A stretch of 64,000 nucleotides of DNA from Ureibacillus galli (GCF_014836845.1 NZ_JACSQA010000001.1:277054-341053), one strand, 5' to 3'; counted from the first letter of the stretch, positions 44,967 to 55,525 are shown. Notes: a model not told the origin generated them from the sequence alone. Made by a program: numbers and translations.

Positions 44967-45617
44967 ATGGCATGGGAAGTATTTAGTATCATTGGGACCA
45001 TTGCCTTTGCAATATCTGGTGCGATTGTAGCCATGGAAGAGGAATATGATCTTTTTGGTGTGTACTTACTAGGAATTGTTACCGCATTTGGCGGTGGTGC
45101 TATTCGAAATTTATTAATTGGTTTACCCGTATCCACATTATGGAGCCAAGAAATGATGTTTCAAATAGCCATTGCAGCTATCACGATTTTTTTCCTTGTA
45201 CCACATCATTTAATTAAACATTGGAATCGTTGGGGGAATTTTACTGATGCAATCGGTTTATCTGCTTTTGCCATTCAAGGAGCAATTTATGCCGTATCAT
45301 TAGAGCTTCCCATTAGTGCCGTCATTGTCGCAGCCGTTTTAACTGGTTCTGGTGGAGGAATCATTCGTGATTTATTAGCACGGAGAAAGCCTTTAGTACT
45401 CCGTGATGAAATATATGCTGTATGGGCAGCAGGTGCAGGTTTAATGATTGGGTTAGATATTATAAAGGGGGATCTTTTCCTTTACGCTTTATTTGTAGTC
45501 ATTACAACTTTACGTATCCTCTCTTATATGAAACATTGGAGATTACCGGTAAGAACGTTAAAAAAGACTGAGGAAAGCCCAACTTTTAAATTCTCAACTC
45601 ATAACAGAGCACATTGA
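44967..45617 (+). CDS. TRIC family cation channel (UPF0126)
   Basis: A 216-aa membrane protein with about seven segments and an internal duplication. Each half contains the UPF0126 glycine motif: FGGGAIRNLLIGLPV (about residues 40-54) and SGGGIIRDLLARRKP (about 127-141). The fold corresponds to prokaryotic TRIC potassium/cation channels. The start is the ATG at 44967, after AAGGAGG. An in-frame ATG at 44943 is upstream of that site and is not used. It has its own terminator. Confidence 0.92.
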   Translation: MAWEVFSIIGTIAFAISGAIVAMEEEYDLFGVYLLGIVTAFGGGAIRNLLIGLPVSTLWSQEMMFQIAIAAITIFFLVPHHLIKHWNRWGNFTDAIGLSAFAIQGAIYAVSLELPISAVIVAAVLTGSGGGIIRDLLARRKPLVLRDEIYAVWAAGAGLMIGLDIIKGDLFLYALFVVITTLRILSYMKHWRLPVRTLKKTEESPTFKFSTHNRAH

Positions 45618-45632
45618 TAAGTCCAATCAAAT

Positions 45633-45668
45633 AAACGCCCCGTAAACTTTCGTTTACGGGGCGTTTTT
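45633..45668. terminator. Terminator of the TRIC gene
   Basis: AAACGCCCCGTAAAC and GTTTACGGGGCGTTT form a 15-bp stem with a TTTC loop and a T run on the plus strand; it may serve both directions. Confidence 0.92.
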
Positions 45669-45705
45669 CGGTAACTTTGAAATGTCATAGTTATTTTATG
45701 GATGA

Positions 45706-46008
45706 TTATTTAAATTCTAATTCACCATCGTACGCCATCATGCCGCCTTCTAAATTCACAACTTGAAAACCTTGGGATTCAAGATACTCCCCAGCGTTCG
45801 CACTGCGTACGCCACCTTTACAAACCATAATATATTCTTTTGATTTATCTAATTCAGAAGCACGTTCTGGGATGGAACCTAGCGGAATATGAATTGCCCC
45901 TGGAATCATTCCTTGCTCTACCTCAAAATCTTCGCGTACATCGATAATATTTAAATCTTCATTCGCATCTAATAAATCGATTAACTCATCTGTTGTCATT
46001 GTTTTCAT
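45706..46008 (-). CDS. Rhodanese-like sulfurtransferase
   Basis: A 100-aa single rhodanese domain. The active-site loop is VCKGGVRSANAG (Cys about residue 68), preceded by the structural NIIDVREDFEVEQGMIPGAI. It moves sulfane sulfur to cyanide or thiol acceptors. The start is the second of two adjacent ATG codons (46008), 8 bases behind GGAGG. It stands alone with about 130 bases to hfq. Confidence 0.92.
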   Translation of the reverse strand: MKTMTTDELIDLLDANEDLNIIDVREDFEVEQGMIPGAIHIPLGSIPERASELDKSKEYIMVCKGGVRSANAGEYLESQGFQVVNLEGGMMAYDGELEFK

Positions 46009-46122
46009 CATCCAAACCTCCAAATTTAAAACTATAGTCATTATAATGAAAAACTAGTTCACTCGCAATTTAAGGGATTGTTTCGAAATTAAACATTTCG
46101 ACTAGTTTAAGAAAAACAAAAG

Positions 46123-46153
46123 AAAAATCGGCAAGTAATAAACTGCCGATTTT
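46123..46153 (-). terminator. hfq terminator
   Basis: AAATCGGCA and TGCCGATTT pair around 10 bases and are followed by TTTTTC on the minus strand. Confidence 0.85.
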
Positions 46154-46155
46154 GT

Positions 46156-46398
46156 TTACGATTGACCTTCTCCTTCTGGCGTCAGCGAAACATGCTTAGA
46201 AGGTGTGAAAGTTGAAATTGCATGTTTATAAATTAAATGTTGTTTACCGTCCACTTCTAATAACACAGTAAAATTATCGTAGGACTTCACTAATCCTTTT
46301 AATTGGAAGCCGTTTAATAAAAATACTGTGACAAATGTGTTATTTTTCCGTAAATTGTTTAGAAAAGTATCTTGTAAATTGATCGATTTCAAGCCCAA
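46156..46398 (-). CDS. hfq: RNA chaperone Hfq
   Basis: An 80-aa Sm-like RNA-binding protein. The Sm1 motif ([25 protein letters not shown]) and the Sm2 region ([11 protein letters not shown]) are visible. It forms a ring hexamer that binds small RNAs and A-rich RNA. It is encoded after miaA with 59 bases between, the usual order in Bacillales. A terminator follows. Confidence 0.96.
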   Translation of the reverse strand: MGLKSINLQDTFLNNLRKNNTFVTVFLLNGFQLKGLVKSYDNFTVLLEVDGKQHLIYKHAISTFTPSKHVSLTPEGEGQS

Positions 46399-46457
46399 TA
46401 CACCTCATCTATTTCTATTTTAGATAGTTATATTGTAATGTATTCGGCAACTCGACA

Positions 46458-47387
46458 TTATTTTCCTTCTTTATTATTGAAAAATTTAGAATATTTTTCA
46501 ATAGCGTTCCAATCTGTTCCAATCCATTTGACATCCATCTTATTACGGAAGTAGGTTAACTGACGTTTGGCGTAGCGTCTCGAATTTTGTTTTAATTGAT
46601 CGATTGCCTCTTCCAACGTTATTCGCCCGTCAAAATAATCATAAAGTTCTTTATATCCTATTGCTTGAACTGATTGTACACCACGAATTCCTCTCTCCCA
46701 TAATCCGCGAACTTCTTCAAGAAGTCCATTTTCCATCATGATGTCGACCCTTAAATTAATACGTTCATATAATTTTTCCCGATCCATATCTAATCCGATA
46801 ATTAAATGATGATATAAAGGGATTGTTCCCCGGTTATGTTCTTCGCTAGCCTTTGAAACACCATGAAGTTCAATCATTTCTAAAGCTCGAATAACACGAC
46901 GGGTATTATTCGGGTGGATTGTTTTAGCTGTTTCCGGATCTAAAGTTGCTAGCTTTGCATGCATGGCATCTGGTCCAATTTGCATCAACTGATCATAATA
47001 CTTTTTCCGCGCTTCTTCATCGACTTCTTCTTTTGTAAATTGGAAATCGTAAAGAACTGCTTGAACATAAAGGCCTGTTCCACCGACAATAATCGGTAAC
47101 TTTCCACGACCTTGTATTTCAGCAATCTTTTCACGAACTAATGACTGATATTCCGCAACAGAGAAACTTTCGGTTGGCTCTTTAAAGCTCAATAAATGAT
47201 GGGGAACGCCTTCCATTTTTTCTTTCGTAATTTTGGCCGTTCCAATATCGAGTCCTTTATAAATTTGCATTGAATCGCCATTAATAATTTCACCATTAAA
47301 TGCTTTTGCCATTTTAATACTTAAAGCTGTTTTTCCTGAAGCTGTCGGGCCAACAATGGCAACAACTTCAATTGCGTCTTCCTTCAT
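46458..47387 (-). CDS. miaA: tRNA dimethylallyltransferase MiaA
   Basis: A 309-aa enzyme that adds a dimethylallyl group to A37 of tRNAs reading codons starting with U. Walker [11 protein letters not shown] (about residues 13-22), [17 protein letters not shown] (about 36-52), [13 protein letters not shown] (about 101) and [13 protein letters not shown] (about 157) are all family-typical. The product is then thiomethylated by MiaB, also encoded in this window. The start overlaps the stop of the upstream alpha/beta hydrolase by 4 bases. Confidence 0.97.
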   Translation of the reverse strand: MKEDAIEVVAIVGPTASGKTALSIKMAKAFNGEIINGDSMQIYKGLDIGTAKITKEKMEGVPHHLLSFKEPTESFSVAEYQSLVREKIAEIQGRGKLPIIVGGTGLYVQAVLYDFQFTKEEVDEEARKKYYDQLMQIGPDAMHAKLATLDPETAKTIHPNNTRRVIRALEMIELHGVSKASEEHNRGTIPLYHHLIIGLDMDREKLYERINLRVDIMMENGLLEEVRGLWERGIRGVQSVQAIGYKELYDYFDGRITLEEAIDQLKQNSRRYAKRQLTYFRNKMDVKWIGTDWNAIEKYSKFFNNKEGK

Positions 47388-48298
47388 CTACTTAACCACC
47401 GTGTTATCACATGAAACACATGCTCATTATTTTTTTCTTTTAAAATTTCATGTCGCATCCCTTCAAAGAGATAGACGACAACATCCGTTAAACCAGCATT
47501 TTTAAATTCCTTTGCCACTTTAAATACACCGGAACCACTGCTACCGACTGGATCTTCACTACCGCTAATTAAAAGAATCGGTATATCTTTACGAATATTC
47601 ATTAGCTCCTTTTTTCGATGGATTAATAGCAGTCCATCTGTTAAATCAACAAAAAATTGATTCGTTGGTACAAAACCGCAATATGGATCTTGAATATATT
47701 TTTCTACTTCCTCGTCATTGTTACAAAGCCAATCATAAAGGGTTTTAGCATTTAATACATTCCGATTAAAACTTCCAAAGCTTAAGTCATTCATTATTTG
47801 GCTTGGCATATTTTTTCCCTTCACAATACAAAGAGATTTCGCAAGGGCATTGCCAAGTTTATGCACCGTAGTTGTCATACCCGTACCACATAAAATACAT
47901 TTATCAATCATGTCACTGTATAGTTGAATGAAGCGACGGGCAATAAAAGATCCCATACTATGACCAAAGAGTATTGTTTCTTGAACCTGATGACCAGCGC
48001 TATAATGCTGTACAATTTCAAATACATCTTCGACAACACGATTAAATCCATTATCATCGCCAAAATAGCCCAGTTGCCCATTTAGCTCAGACGTTTGCCC
48101 ATGACCACGATGATCATGAGCTGTTACGAAATAACCTTGTTTTGCCAATGCTAATGCAAAAGATTCATATCGTCCTCCGTGCTCCGCCATTCCATGCAAA
48201 ATATGAAAATGTCCTTTCGGTTTATCCTTCGGTTCAAAAATACGGACAAATATTTTATGTCCATCTTCCATTTGTAGAACTTCTGTTAGCTTTTCCAA
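47384..48298 (-). CDS. Alpha/beta hydrolase (lysophospholipase-like)
   Basis: A 304-aa serine hydrolase. The nucleophile elbow is [12 protein letters not shown] (Ser about residue 97), the oxyanion region is [14 protein letters not shown] (about 32-45), and the catalytic His lies near [12 protein letters not shown] (about 280). [11 protein letters not shown] typifies the monoglyceride lipase/lysophospholipase family. The start is a TTG at 48298 preceded by AAGGTGGA. It is between glpD and miaA and co-directional with both. Confidence 0.88.
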   Translation of the reverse strand: MEKLTEVLQMEDGHKIFVRIFEPKDKPKGHFHILHGMAEHGGRYESFALALAKQGYFVTAHDHRGHGQTSELNGQLGYFGDDNGFNRVVEDVFEIVQHYSAGHQVQETILFGHSMGSFIARRFIQLYSDMIDKCILCGTGMTTTVHKLGNALAKSLCIVKGKNMPSQIMNDLSFGSFNRNVLNAKTLYDWLCNNDEEVEKYIQDPYCGFVPTNQFFVDLTDGLLLIHRKKELMNIRKDIPILLISGSEDPVGSSGSGVFKVAKEFKNAGLTDVVVYLFEGMRHEILKEKNNEHVFHVITRWLSR

Positions 48299-48310
48299 TC
48301 GAATTCCACC

Positions 48311-49948
48311 TTATTTCATTGGATTTTTCGCATCTTCAATATATTGTTCTAACTGCATTTTATAGAAGGTTTTTTCACTGTCCGAATATCCTATAATGTT
48401 GCTCATAATTTCGATAATTTGTTCACGATATTGCTCAACTAATCCAATATTAAAGAACATATAGCCTGTTCTTCGAATAAAGAAATCACTTGGAGTCATC
48501 GCCATTTCATAGTATATAGAATAAAGCAGTTCTGCATATAAGGATAAGGGAATTGTTATTTCGCTTGTGTTAACTGATTTCGCATATTGGAAAACTTCAT
48601 CGACATTTGTACCGTATCTTTCAACTAACTTTTTCGCCTCATCATAAGGGATACCTAAATCAATTCCTGCTCTTGATTTATTGGCAACATAATCTTTAAA
48701 ATTAAACGAATTTAAGCCTTTTGCTCCTGATATTGACATTTCCTTCGTAACACATTGGGTTGCATGTTTAAACTTATGAATTTTTACAATTTTATCGACA
48801 ATCGTTTCGGCCATTTGTCGATAGCCTGTTAATTTTCCTCCTGCAACTGTTAGAAGGCCACTTGGAGCAACCCAAATTTCATCTTTTCGAGAAATTTCAG
48901 ATGGATCCTTTCCTTCTTGTGATATTAATGGACGTACTCCTGCCCACGTGGATTCAATATCACTCGTGTCAATTGTTACTTTTGGGAATATATAATGGAT
49001 AGATTTTAATAAATACTCAATATCTTCTTTCGTTGCCACTGGCTGTACAAGATCTTCTTCGAAAAATGTATCCGTTGTCCCTACGTATGTTTTACCATCT
49101 CGAGGAATGGCAAATACCATACGGCCATCTTCCGTATCAAAATAAACGGCTTGTTGTAAAGGTAGTTTTGATTGATCGATTACAATATGAACGCCTTTTG
49201 TATGACGAATATTTTTCTTATTATGGATTTTATCCATTTTTCTTACTTCGTCCACCCACGGACCTGTCGCGTTCACAATTTGATGAGCATGGATTGTAAT
49301 TCGCTCGCCCGTTATTTCATCGCGAACATTTGCACCAACGATTTTTTTCTTTTTATATTCAAAGTCGGTCACTCGAGCGTAATTCAAGCATACACATTGA
49401 TATTCTACCGCTTTTTTCAATACTTCTAACGTTAGGCGGGCGTCATCTGTTTTATATTCAACATAATAGCCTGCACCGAGTAATCCTTCCGTTTTCAATA
49501 AAGGTACTTTTGCAAGGGCTTCTTTTGATGACAGCATTTTACGGCGTTCTTCTTTACGTACTTGGGCTAACCGATCGTAAAGGGTAAGGGCAGCTCTCGT
49601 CGTCATTTTCCCTAACGTTCCTTCTTTATATAGTGGAAGCAACATCCATTCAGGTCGTGTAACATGGACACCATTTTCATAAACGATTTCCCGCTCACGT
49701 CCCACTTCTGCGACAAGTCCCACTTCTAATTGTTTTAAATATCTTAATCCTCCATGGACAAGCTTTGTAGAACGACTAGATGTACCTGCTGCAAAATCTT
49801 GCATTTCAACAAGGGCAACTGAGAGCCCACGGGAAGCAGCGTCTAAAGCAATACCTGCTCCTGTAATACCACCTCCAATAACTAGTACATCAAAAGAATA
49901 ACGATTTAATGTGTTTAATATGTTCGAACGCTCTTTAAATGAAAACAT
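48311..49948 (-). CDS. glpD: Glycerol-3-phosphate dehydrogenase (aerobic)
   Basis: A 545-aa FAD enzyme that oxidises glycerol 3-phosphate to dihydroxyacetone phosphate at the membrane. The FAD fold opens VLVIGGGITGAGIALDAAS (about residues 20-38), followed by GTSSRSTKLVHGGLRYL (about 55-71). A C-terminal helical domain ends in ERYGTNVDEVFQYAK and later sequence. No glpF or glpK adjoin it, unlike in B. subtilis. It precedes the alpha/beta hydrolase by 12 bases. AGGGGAATTC is the ribosome-binding region. Confidence 0.95.
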   Translation of the reverse strand: MFSFKERSNILNTLNRYSFDVLVIGGGITGAGIALDAASRGLSVALVEMQDFAAGTSSRSTKLVHGGLRYLKQLEVGLVAEVGREREIVYENGVHVTRPEWMLLPLYKEGTLGKMTTRAALTLYDRLAQVRKEERRKMLSSKEALAKVPLLKTEGLLGAGYYVEYKTDDARLTLEVLKKAVEYQCVCLNYARVTDFEYKKKKIVGANVRDEITGERITIHAHQIVNATGPWVDEVRKMDKIHNKKNIRHTKGVHIVIDQSKLPLQQAVYFDTEDGRMVFAIPRDGKTYVGTTDTFFEEDLVQPVATKEDIEYLLKSIHYIFPKVTIDTSDIESTWAGVRPLISQEGKDPSEISRKDEIWVAPSGLLTVAGGKLTGYRQMAETIVDKIVKIHKFKHATQCVTKEMSISGAKGLNSFNFKDYVANKSRAGIDLGIPYDEAKKLVERYGTNVDEVFQYAKSVNTSEITIPLSLYAELLYSIYYEMAMTPSDFFIRRTGYMFFNIGLVEQYREQIIEIMSNIIGYSDSEKTFYKMQLEQYIEDAKNPMK

Positions 49949-50081
49949 GATGAATTCCCCTTTACAAAAAGATTTGTTGATGAAACATATTTTTTATTTA
50001 TAAAATAGTATTTTATTCGATTATAACGAAATAGTAACCATTGTAAAATAACGCCTATTCATTACTTTTAATAATCCGTTT

Positions 50082-51959
50082 CTACATCACCCGTTTAAAC
50101 ATTTTCTCCACCTCATAGGTAGAAAAATGGATCATAACCGGCCGGCCGTGGGGGCATGTGAAAGGGTTATCGGCTTTCCGTAAATCATTTAGTAATACGA
50201 CCATTTGCTCTTTCGTCAAATAGTAATTTGCTTTAATCGACTTTTTACAGCTCATCATAATAGCTGCTTCTTCACGAAGTTTTTTCACATCGGCTTTTCG
50301 CGTTTTTAATACTTGTTCGATTAACTCTTCAATAATTTCCTGTTCAAAGCCCTTAGGGAACCAAGTTGGATGCTCCCGTACGACAAAGGAAGATTGACCA
50401 AAATCTTCTAAAAAGACACCAACTTCTTGTAAAGCATGTAAATTTTCTTTTAAAATGATCGCTTCATCTGCTGAATAATGGAAAGTTAAAGGAAGTAGTA
50501 AGGATTGACGTTCGTTCGGATTCACTTCCCCTACTTTTTCACGGAAATATTCATATTTGATTCGTTCTTGCGCAGCATGCTGATCAATTAAATAAAAACC
50601 GTCTTCCATTTGGGCAACGATATAAGTACCATGTATTTGTCCGACGATTTCTAGCTCTGGGAATGGTTCCCTCTTCTCTACAACTTCCTCAACGCTCTGG
50701 GCAGAATGTTGTTCATCTTGTTGAATCGTTGGTACATCCCATTGTTCCACTGGCTCTGTTGGTGTCTCAAACAACACTTCCTCTTCTTGAACTGCTTCGT
50801 TCTGGAGAGGTTCCGCAGTTTCCTTTACTACAGATTGTTCCCCATTCAGCTTGTTCACAATCGCATTGATTTTAGCCTCGTCAAAAGTAGGAGCTTGGGC
50901 AGGTTTCCAAAAATTCATTTGTTCAGTTGGAACACGGTTTGGTTTTTCTTTCTTTTCCGCAACCGGTACATGAATAGCTGAACGAATCGCATTATTAATC
51001 GCTTCTTGAATAAGTGGTAATAATTCCTGCTCTTTACTTAAGCGGATTTGTAATTTCGCCGGATGAACATTGACGTCCGTTAAATACGGATCCCCTTCAA
51101 TGTATAGGACAACTAGGGGATAACGTTCAATCGGTAAATACGTATGGTAGGCATCAACAATTGTTTTTTGTATTAAATAATGCTTAACCCATCTGCCGTT
51201 CACAAAGATGGACATATAGTTTTTATTTGCCCGTGTGATTTCTGGTAAACTGGCATACCCATGTACTTTATAGTCTTTTGATTCCGCGCTAAAGGGAATC
51301 ATTTTTTTCGCATTTTGAACACCATAAATTGCCGCGATGACTTGTTGAACATTTCCTCTACCATTTGTTTGAAGGAGCGTTCCACCGTTATGTACAAGTT
51401 TAAAGGCAATTTCCGGATAAGCGAGGGCTAATCGGTTCATGAAATCAATGGAATGACCTAGCTCTGTTTGAATTGTTTTTAAGTACTTTAATCGAGCAGG
51501 GGTATTATAAAATAGTTGGGCGATTGTTATATCTGTCCCTCTACGGAAAGCGGTTGGTTTTTTTGAAACGACATGTCCACCTTCTAGTTGAACTTCTAAC
51601 CCGTTGTTTTCTCCATCGGACGTTTTCAAAGTTACCTTCGACACGGAGGCAATCGATGCCAATGCTTCTCCACGAAAGCCTAACGTACGAATACGAAATA
51701 AATCTTGTTCCTTTGAAATTTTCGAAGTCGCATGGCGTGAGAAGGATTTTAATGCATCCTCCTCATCCATTCCACTCCCATTATCCGTAACTTGAATGGA
51801 GGTTAATCCTGCTTCTTCGAGAAAAACTTCAATTGATGTACTTCCTGCATCAATGGCATTCTCGACTAATTCCTTTACAACAGACGACGGCCGTTCTACT
51901 ACTTCGCCTGCTGCTATTTTATTCGATAACCATTCATCCATAATTTGAATTTTTCCCAT
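50082..51959 (-). CDS. mutL: DNA mismatch repair protein MutL
   Basis: A 625-aa protein. The N-terminal GHKL ATPase has ELVENAIDAGST (about residues 30-41), QVTDNGSGM (about 58) and LGFRGEALASI (about 94). The C-terminal endonuclease has the metal motif DQHAAQERIKYE (about 455) and CPHGRP near the end. It nicks DNA after MutS recognises a mismatch. The start is the ATG at 51959, after AAGGAGG at the correct distance. A frame from 51998 would add 13 residues absent from the family. Confidence 0.97.
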   Translation of the reverse strand: MGKIQIMDEWLSNKIAAGEVVERPSSVVKELVENAIDAGSTSIEVFLEEAGLTSIQVTDNGSGMDEEDALKSFSRHATSKISKEQDLFRIRTLGFRGEALASIASVSKVTLKTSDGENNGLEVQLEGGHVVSKKPTAFRRGTDITIAQLFYNTPARLKYLKTIQTELGHSIDFMNRLALAYPEIAFKLVHNGGTLLQTNGRGNVQQVIAAIYGVQNAKKMIPFSAESKDYKVHGYASLPEITRANKNYMSIFVNGRWVKHYLIQKTIVDAYHTYLPIERYPLVVLYIEGDPYLTDVNVHPAKLQIRLSKEQELLPLIQEAINNAIRSAIHVPVAEKKEKPNRVPTEQMNFWKPAQAPTFDEAKINAIVNKLNGEQSVVKETAEPLQNEAVQEEEVLFETPTEPVEQWDVPTIQQDEQHSAQSVEEVVEKREPFPELEIVGQIHGTYIVAQMEDGFYLIDQHAAQERIKYEYFREKVGEVNPNERQSLLLPLTFHYSADEAIILKENLHALQEVGVFLEDFGQSSFVVREHPTWFPKGFEQEIIEELIEQVLKTRKADVKKLREEAAIMMSCKKSIKANYYLTKEQMVVLLNDLRKADNPFTCPHGRPVMIHFSTYEVEKMFKRVM

Positions 51960-52021
51960 GTTGAAAAACCTCCTTTTTGTTTGATTTTTAATGGGCAAAA
52001 GTGTGAATTGATTACATTTTT

Positions 52022-54631
52022 TTATTTTTTATTTAATAAAGTTTGTTGTAATTCATAAAGAACATTCATTGCTTGGATGGGTGATGTTCCCATAATATTC
52101 ATTTTCTCAAGACGGGCTAGAACTTCTTGTTCTGCTTCCGTTAAGGCGCTACCTTCTTCGTTATTGCCTGTGTTCCCCTTCTCTTCTTCAAATAATGATA
52201 ACTGAAGTCCATCATCTGCACGTACTCGCTCTAGTGGGGACACTACTTCTGACGCTGAGTCCTTCGATTCAAACTGTTCCAGTAACACTCTTGCTCTATC
52301 AATAATATCTTCAGGCATTTCAGCAAGTTGGGCTACGTGAACCCCATAACTTTTATCCGCTGCCCCTTGTCGCACTTTATGTAAAAAGACTACTTTCCCA
52401 TCTTTTTCTGTCGCACTAACATGGACATTTTGAAGTCGTTGCAATTGCTGCTCAAGAGCTGTCAATTCATGATAATGGGTAGAAAATAATGTATTGGCAC
52501 CAATTTTATCGTGAATATATTCCATCATCGATTGGGCTAACGCCATTCCATCATAGGTAGATGTTCCACGGCCAATTTCATCAAATAACAATAAACTGTT
52601 CGCTGTTGCATTCGTGATCGCATGTTGTGATTCTAGCATCTCCACCATAAACGTTGATTGACCTGCAACTAAATCATCGGCTGCACCGATGCGTGTGAAA
52701 ATTTGATCCGTAATTGGCAAGTAAGCTTCATCTGCTGGGACGTAACAACCCATTTGGGCTAATACGACGATTAGGGCCACTTGGCGCATAAAGGTACTTT
52801 TACCGGACATATTCGGTCCAGTAATTAACATCATATTTTTATCGTCAGTTAAAATGCAATCGTTCGGTACATACATTTGTTTATTTAACATTTTTTCTAC
52901 GACAGGGTGACGACCACCAACAATTTTTAAAGCACGTCCTTCATGGAAAGCAGGTTTTACAAATCGATACTTTTCGGAAACAACTGCAAAACTAATATAA
53001 ACATCTAATTCACTAATGTTAGAAGCTAGGGCTTGTACACGTGGAATAAAGGCTTTTAACTGTTCACGTAACGCTACGAATAAATCATATTCTAATGCTA
53101 AACTTTGCTCTTCTGCATTTAAAATGATTGCTTCTTTTTCCTTTAGTTCCTCCGTAATATAGCGTTCAGCATTAGCTAACGTCTGTTTTCTTTCATAACG
53201 AGATAAATCTGCATTGGCAATATTCGATTTTGTAATTTCGATATAATATCCAAATACTCGATTGTAGCCGATTTTCAAGTTTTTAATACCTGTTAATTCC
53301 CGTTCTTTTTGCTCTAATTGGGCAATCCAATCTTTTCCGTTTCGAGCAGCAAAACGCAGTTCATCGAGCTTAGCATCATAGCCTTCCCGTATGACATCTC
53401 CTTCTTTTATTGTAATCGGCGGGTGATCAGTAATCGCTTTTGATAAAAGCTGTTCCACATCGGTGCATTCATCAAGCTTTTCACCTAACCTACTCAACGT
53501 CTCTTTCCCAGACTGAAGAAGTTGTTCCTTAATGAACGGCACTTGACGCAACGATTCCCGGAGTTGGGCTAAATCACGACCTCCTACATTTCCAAAGGCA
53601 ACCCGTCCTGCTAAACGTTCTAAATCATAGACTTTTTTCAATAGTTCGCGAAGTTCATTGCGAATAAAAAATTCATCTAAGAAATCCGTTACAATAGCTA
53701 GTCGTTGTTCAATAGCGTTTCGGTTAGCTAAAGGTTGATGGAGCCATTGTTTTAATTTACGTCCACCCATTGCAGTGACCGTTTCATCTAATAACCAAAG
53801 TAGCGTTCCCTTTTCATCGCCTCCACGGATTGATTGAAGAAGCTCTAAATTCCGTTGAGAGTTTGTATCAATTCGTAAATGCTGTTTTGTTTCGGTATAT
53901 GTAAATGGCTGAATATGTGATAGAGAACGCATTTGAGTACGTTCTACATATTGCAGTAAATATTTGGCTACACCGTGTAAATCGTTCGGTAAGTTTTGAA
54001 TATATTTTCCCGATTTTTCCTCCGGCATTTCTTGTTTTTCTAGTGATAGAACAATTCCTAAGTTACTCGCCTGTTCAGCTAATAAAATTTGTAATTGCTC
54101 TGTCACAACAAGTTCACGAATATGTAAGGCCATTAACTGTTGAAGTAACGCTTTTGAACCACCTTCAATAATCGATGTGGCTGCTTCCCCGGTGGAAATA
54201 TCTAAGTATGCAAAGGCAAATTGGTTTTCCCCCAACTGTTCCGCACTTGCTATGAAGTGATTGGATTTCCCGTCAATTGTTTTCCCTTCCATTAACGTAC
54301 CCGGCGTAATCAGTTGAACAACTTCACGCTTCACTACACCCTTCGCCTGCTTTGGATCCTCAGTTTGCTCACAAATCGCTACTTTATAACCTTTTGATAC
54401 TAGTGTTTCAATATACCCTTTTGCCGAGTGATGGGGTACACCACACATCGGAATCCGTTCTTTCGTCCCCGCATCTCTACTCGTTAACGTAATTTCTAAA
54501 ATTTGTGATGCTTTAACGGCATCATCAAAAAACATTTCATAAAAGTCACCTAGTCTATAAAATAGAAAAGCATCTTCATATTCTGATTTAATTAATAAAT
54601 ATTGTTGAATCATTGGCGTGTATGTCGTCAT
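52022..54631 (-). CDS. mutS: DNA mismatch repair protein MutS
   Basis: An 869-aa mismatch sensor. The mismatch-binding Phe-x-Glu is in RLGDFYEMFFDDA (about residue 32). The ATPase has Walker A TGPNMSGKSTFM (about 603), LVAGQSTFMVEM (about 655) and Walker B LLFDEIGRGTSTYDG (about 680). Near the end, DDGLQLSLF matches the sliding-clamp (beta) binding motif. It is encoded 62 bases upstream of mutL and probably co-transcribed. Confidence 0.98.
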   Translation of the reverse strand: MTTYTPMIQQYLLIKSEYEDAFLFYRLGDFYEMFFDDAVKASQILEITLTSRDAGTKERIPMCGVPHHSAKGYIETLVSKGYKVAICEQTEDPKQAKGVVKREVVQLITPGTLMEGKTIDGKSNHFIASAEQLGENQFAFAYLDISTGEAATSIIEGGSKALLQQLMALHIRELVVTEQLQILLAEQASNLGIVLSLEKQEMPEEKSGKYIQNLPNDLHGVAKYLLQYVERTQMRSLSHIQPFTYTETKQHLRIDTNSQRNLELLQSIRGGDEKGTLLWLLDETVTAMGGRKLKQWLHQPLANRNAIEQRLAIVTDFLDEFFIRNELRELLKKVYDLERLAGRVAFGNVGGRDLAQLRESLRQVPFIKEQLLQSGKETLSRLGEKLDECTDVEQLLSKAITDHPPITIKEGDVIREGYDAKLDELRFAARNGKDWIAQLEQKERELTGIKNLKIGYNRVFGYYIEITKSNIANADLSRYERKQTLANAERYITEELKEKEAIILNAEEQSLALEYDLFVALREQLKAFIPRVQALASNISELDVYISFAVVSEKYRFVKPAFHEGRALKIVGGRHPVVEKMLNKQMYVPNDCILTDDKNMMLITGPNMSGKSTFMRQVALIVVLAQMGCYVPADEAYLPITDQIFTRIGAADDLVAGQSTFMVEMLESQHAITNATANSLLLFDEIGRGTSTYDGMALAQSMMEYIHDKIGANTLFSTHYHELTALEQQLQRLQNVHVSATEKDGKVVFLHKVRQGAADKSYGVHVAQLAEMPEDIIDRARVLLEQFESKDSASEVVSPLERVRADDGLQLSLFEEEKGNTGNNEEGSALTEAEQEVLARLEKMNIMGTSPIQAMNVLYELQQTLLNKK

Positions 54632-54837
54632 TTTGTTACCTCTCTATACTACGAATTACTCTATATGATTGGACAAACACCGTTTTTTCTAGAAACGGGG
54701 TATTTCCATATTTCAGTTTACTCAATAATTTTATTTTCCCTTCTAGTATAACAAAAATCTATAATAATTGATGTTTCCCTATTCTAATTAAAGGAAACTT
54801 TATATTTGAAACATTACGGTTTATTTGAAATATAAAG

Positions 54838-54882
54838 AAGAGCGCCGGTGGGTTCTACTATTTTCTAGTAGATGGCGCTCTT
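54838..54882 (-). terminator. cotE terminator
   Basis: AAGAGCGCC and GGCGCTCTT pair and enclose a second small hairpin (CTACTA/TAGTAG). It lies just after the cotE stop. The following T run is interrupted (CTTTATATT). Confidence 0.7.
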
Positions 54883-54888
54883 ACTTTA

Positions 54889-55485
54889 TTAATGAAATGA
54901 TGACGAGTCGTCACTAATTTTGTAGCCGCTGCTGGAAGAGGAAGAGGATGAAGATGAACTACTTGAGCTTGAGCTAGAACTTGAGCTTGAGCTTGAAGAA
55001 GAGCTTTCGTCTTCATATGTCCAATCTTCTTCTACTTCAGTAGTATGAACAGAGACAACAACTTTCGTTTCTCCAATCACTTCTACTAGGAATTCACGTT
55101 CGATGACTACATTGAAGCAATCACCATTTGGTGTAATCACTGCTTCAATACAGTTAGGTTGTTGTAATACCCGTACATGACAGTCGTTAGAATCGATTAC
55201 TTCTTCATCGCGGTAATGAAGTTTGATGCGATCTTTGTATTGAACTGTCTCAGTGTGTACAGCTGTTTTAGAATGATTATTGTACGCGTACCACACGTTT
55301 ACATCGAACTTACCTGAAACCTCAACATATTTCCCAACTTTCTTTGCATTATAGTGATGGTTAATAACCCAGCAACCTAAAATGCTCGTTGGAGTATGTG
55401 AAGGACGTAACACTTCACTACTTTCAACTCGTTTTTTACCTTTAGCGACAACCGCTTTTGTCACAATTTGACGCAAACGTTTCAA
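54889..55485 (-). CDS. cotE: Outer spore coat protein CotE with a long Ser tail
   Basis: A 198-aa protein. Residues 1-150 match the CotE morphogenetic protein that nucleates the outer spore coat (TSILGCWVINHHYNAKKVG, GKFDVNVWYAYNNHSKTAVH, YKDRIKLHYRDEE). The tail, about residues 155-185, is a run of about 27 consecutive Ser residues followed by GYKISDDSSSFH; CotE usually has a short acidic tail instead. The start is a TTG at 55485 behind GGAGG. CATACTAT at 55525-55518 on the minus strand may be a sigma-E -10 box. Confidence 0.93.
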   Translation of the reverse strand: MKRLRQIVTKAVVAKGKKRVESSEVLRPSHTPTSILGCWVINHHYNAKKVGKYVEVSGKFDVNVWYAYNNHSKTAVHTETVQYKDRIKLHYRDEEVIDSNDCHVRVLQQPNCIEAVITPNGDCFNVVIEREFLVEVIGETKVVVSVHTTEVEEDWTYEDESSSSSSSSSSSSSSSSSSSSSSSSSSGYKISDDSSSFH

Positions 55486-55517
55486 CGCATTTTTCCTCCT
55501 TTACATCTTGTCGAACT

Positions 55518-55525
55518 ATAGTATG
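55518..55525 (-). promoter_or_regulatory. Possible sigma-E type -10 element of cotE
   Basis: CATACTAT (minus strand) matches the sigma-E -10 pattern CATANNNT, about 33 bases before the cotE start. I find no clear -35 at the expected distance, so this is weak. B. subtilis cotE is known to have a sigma-E promoter. Confidence 0.35.
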
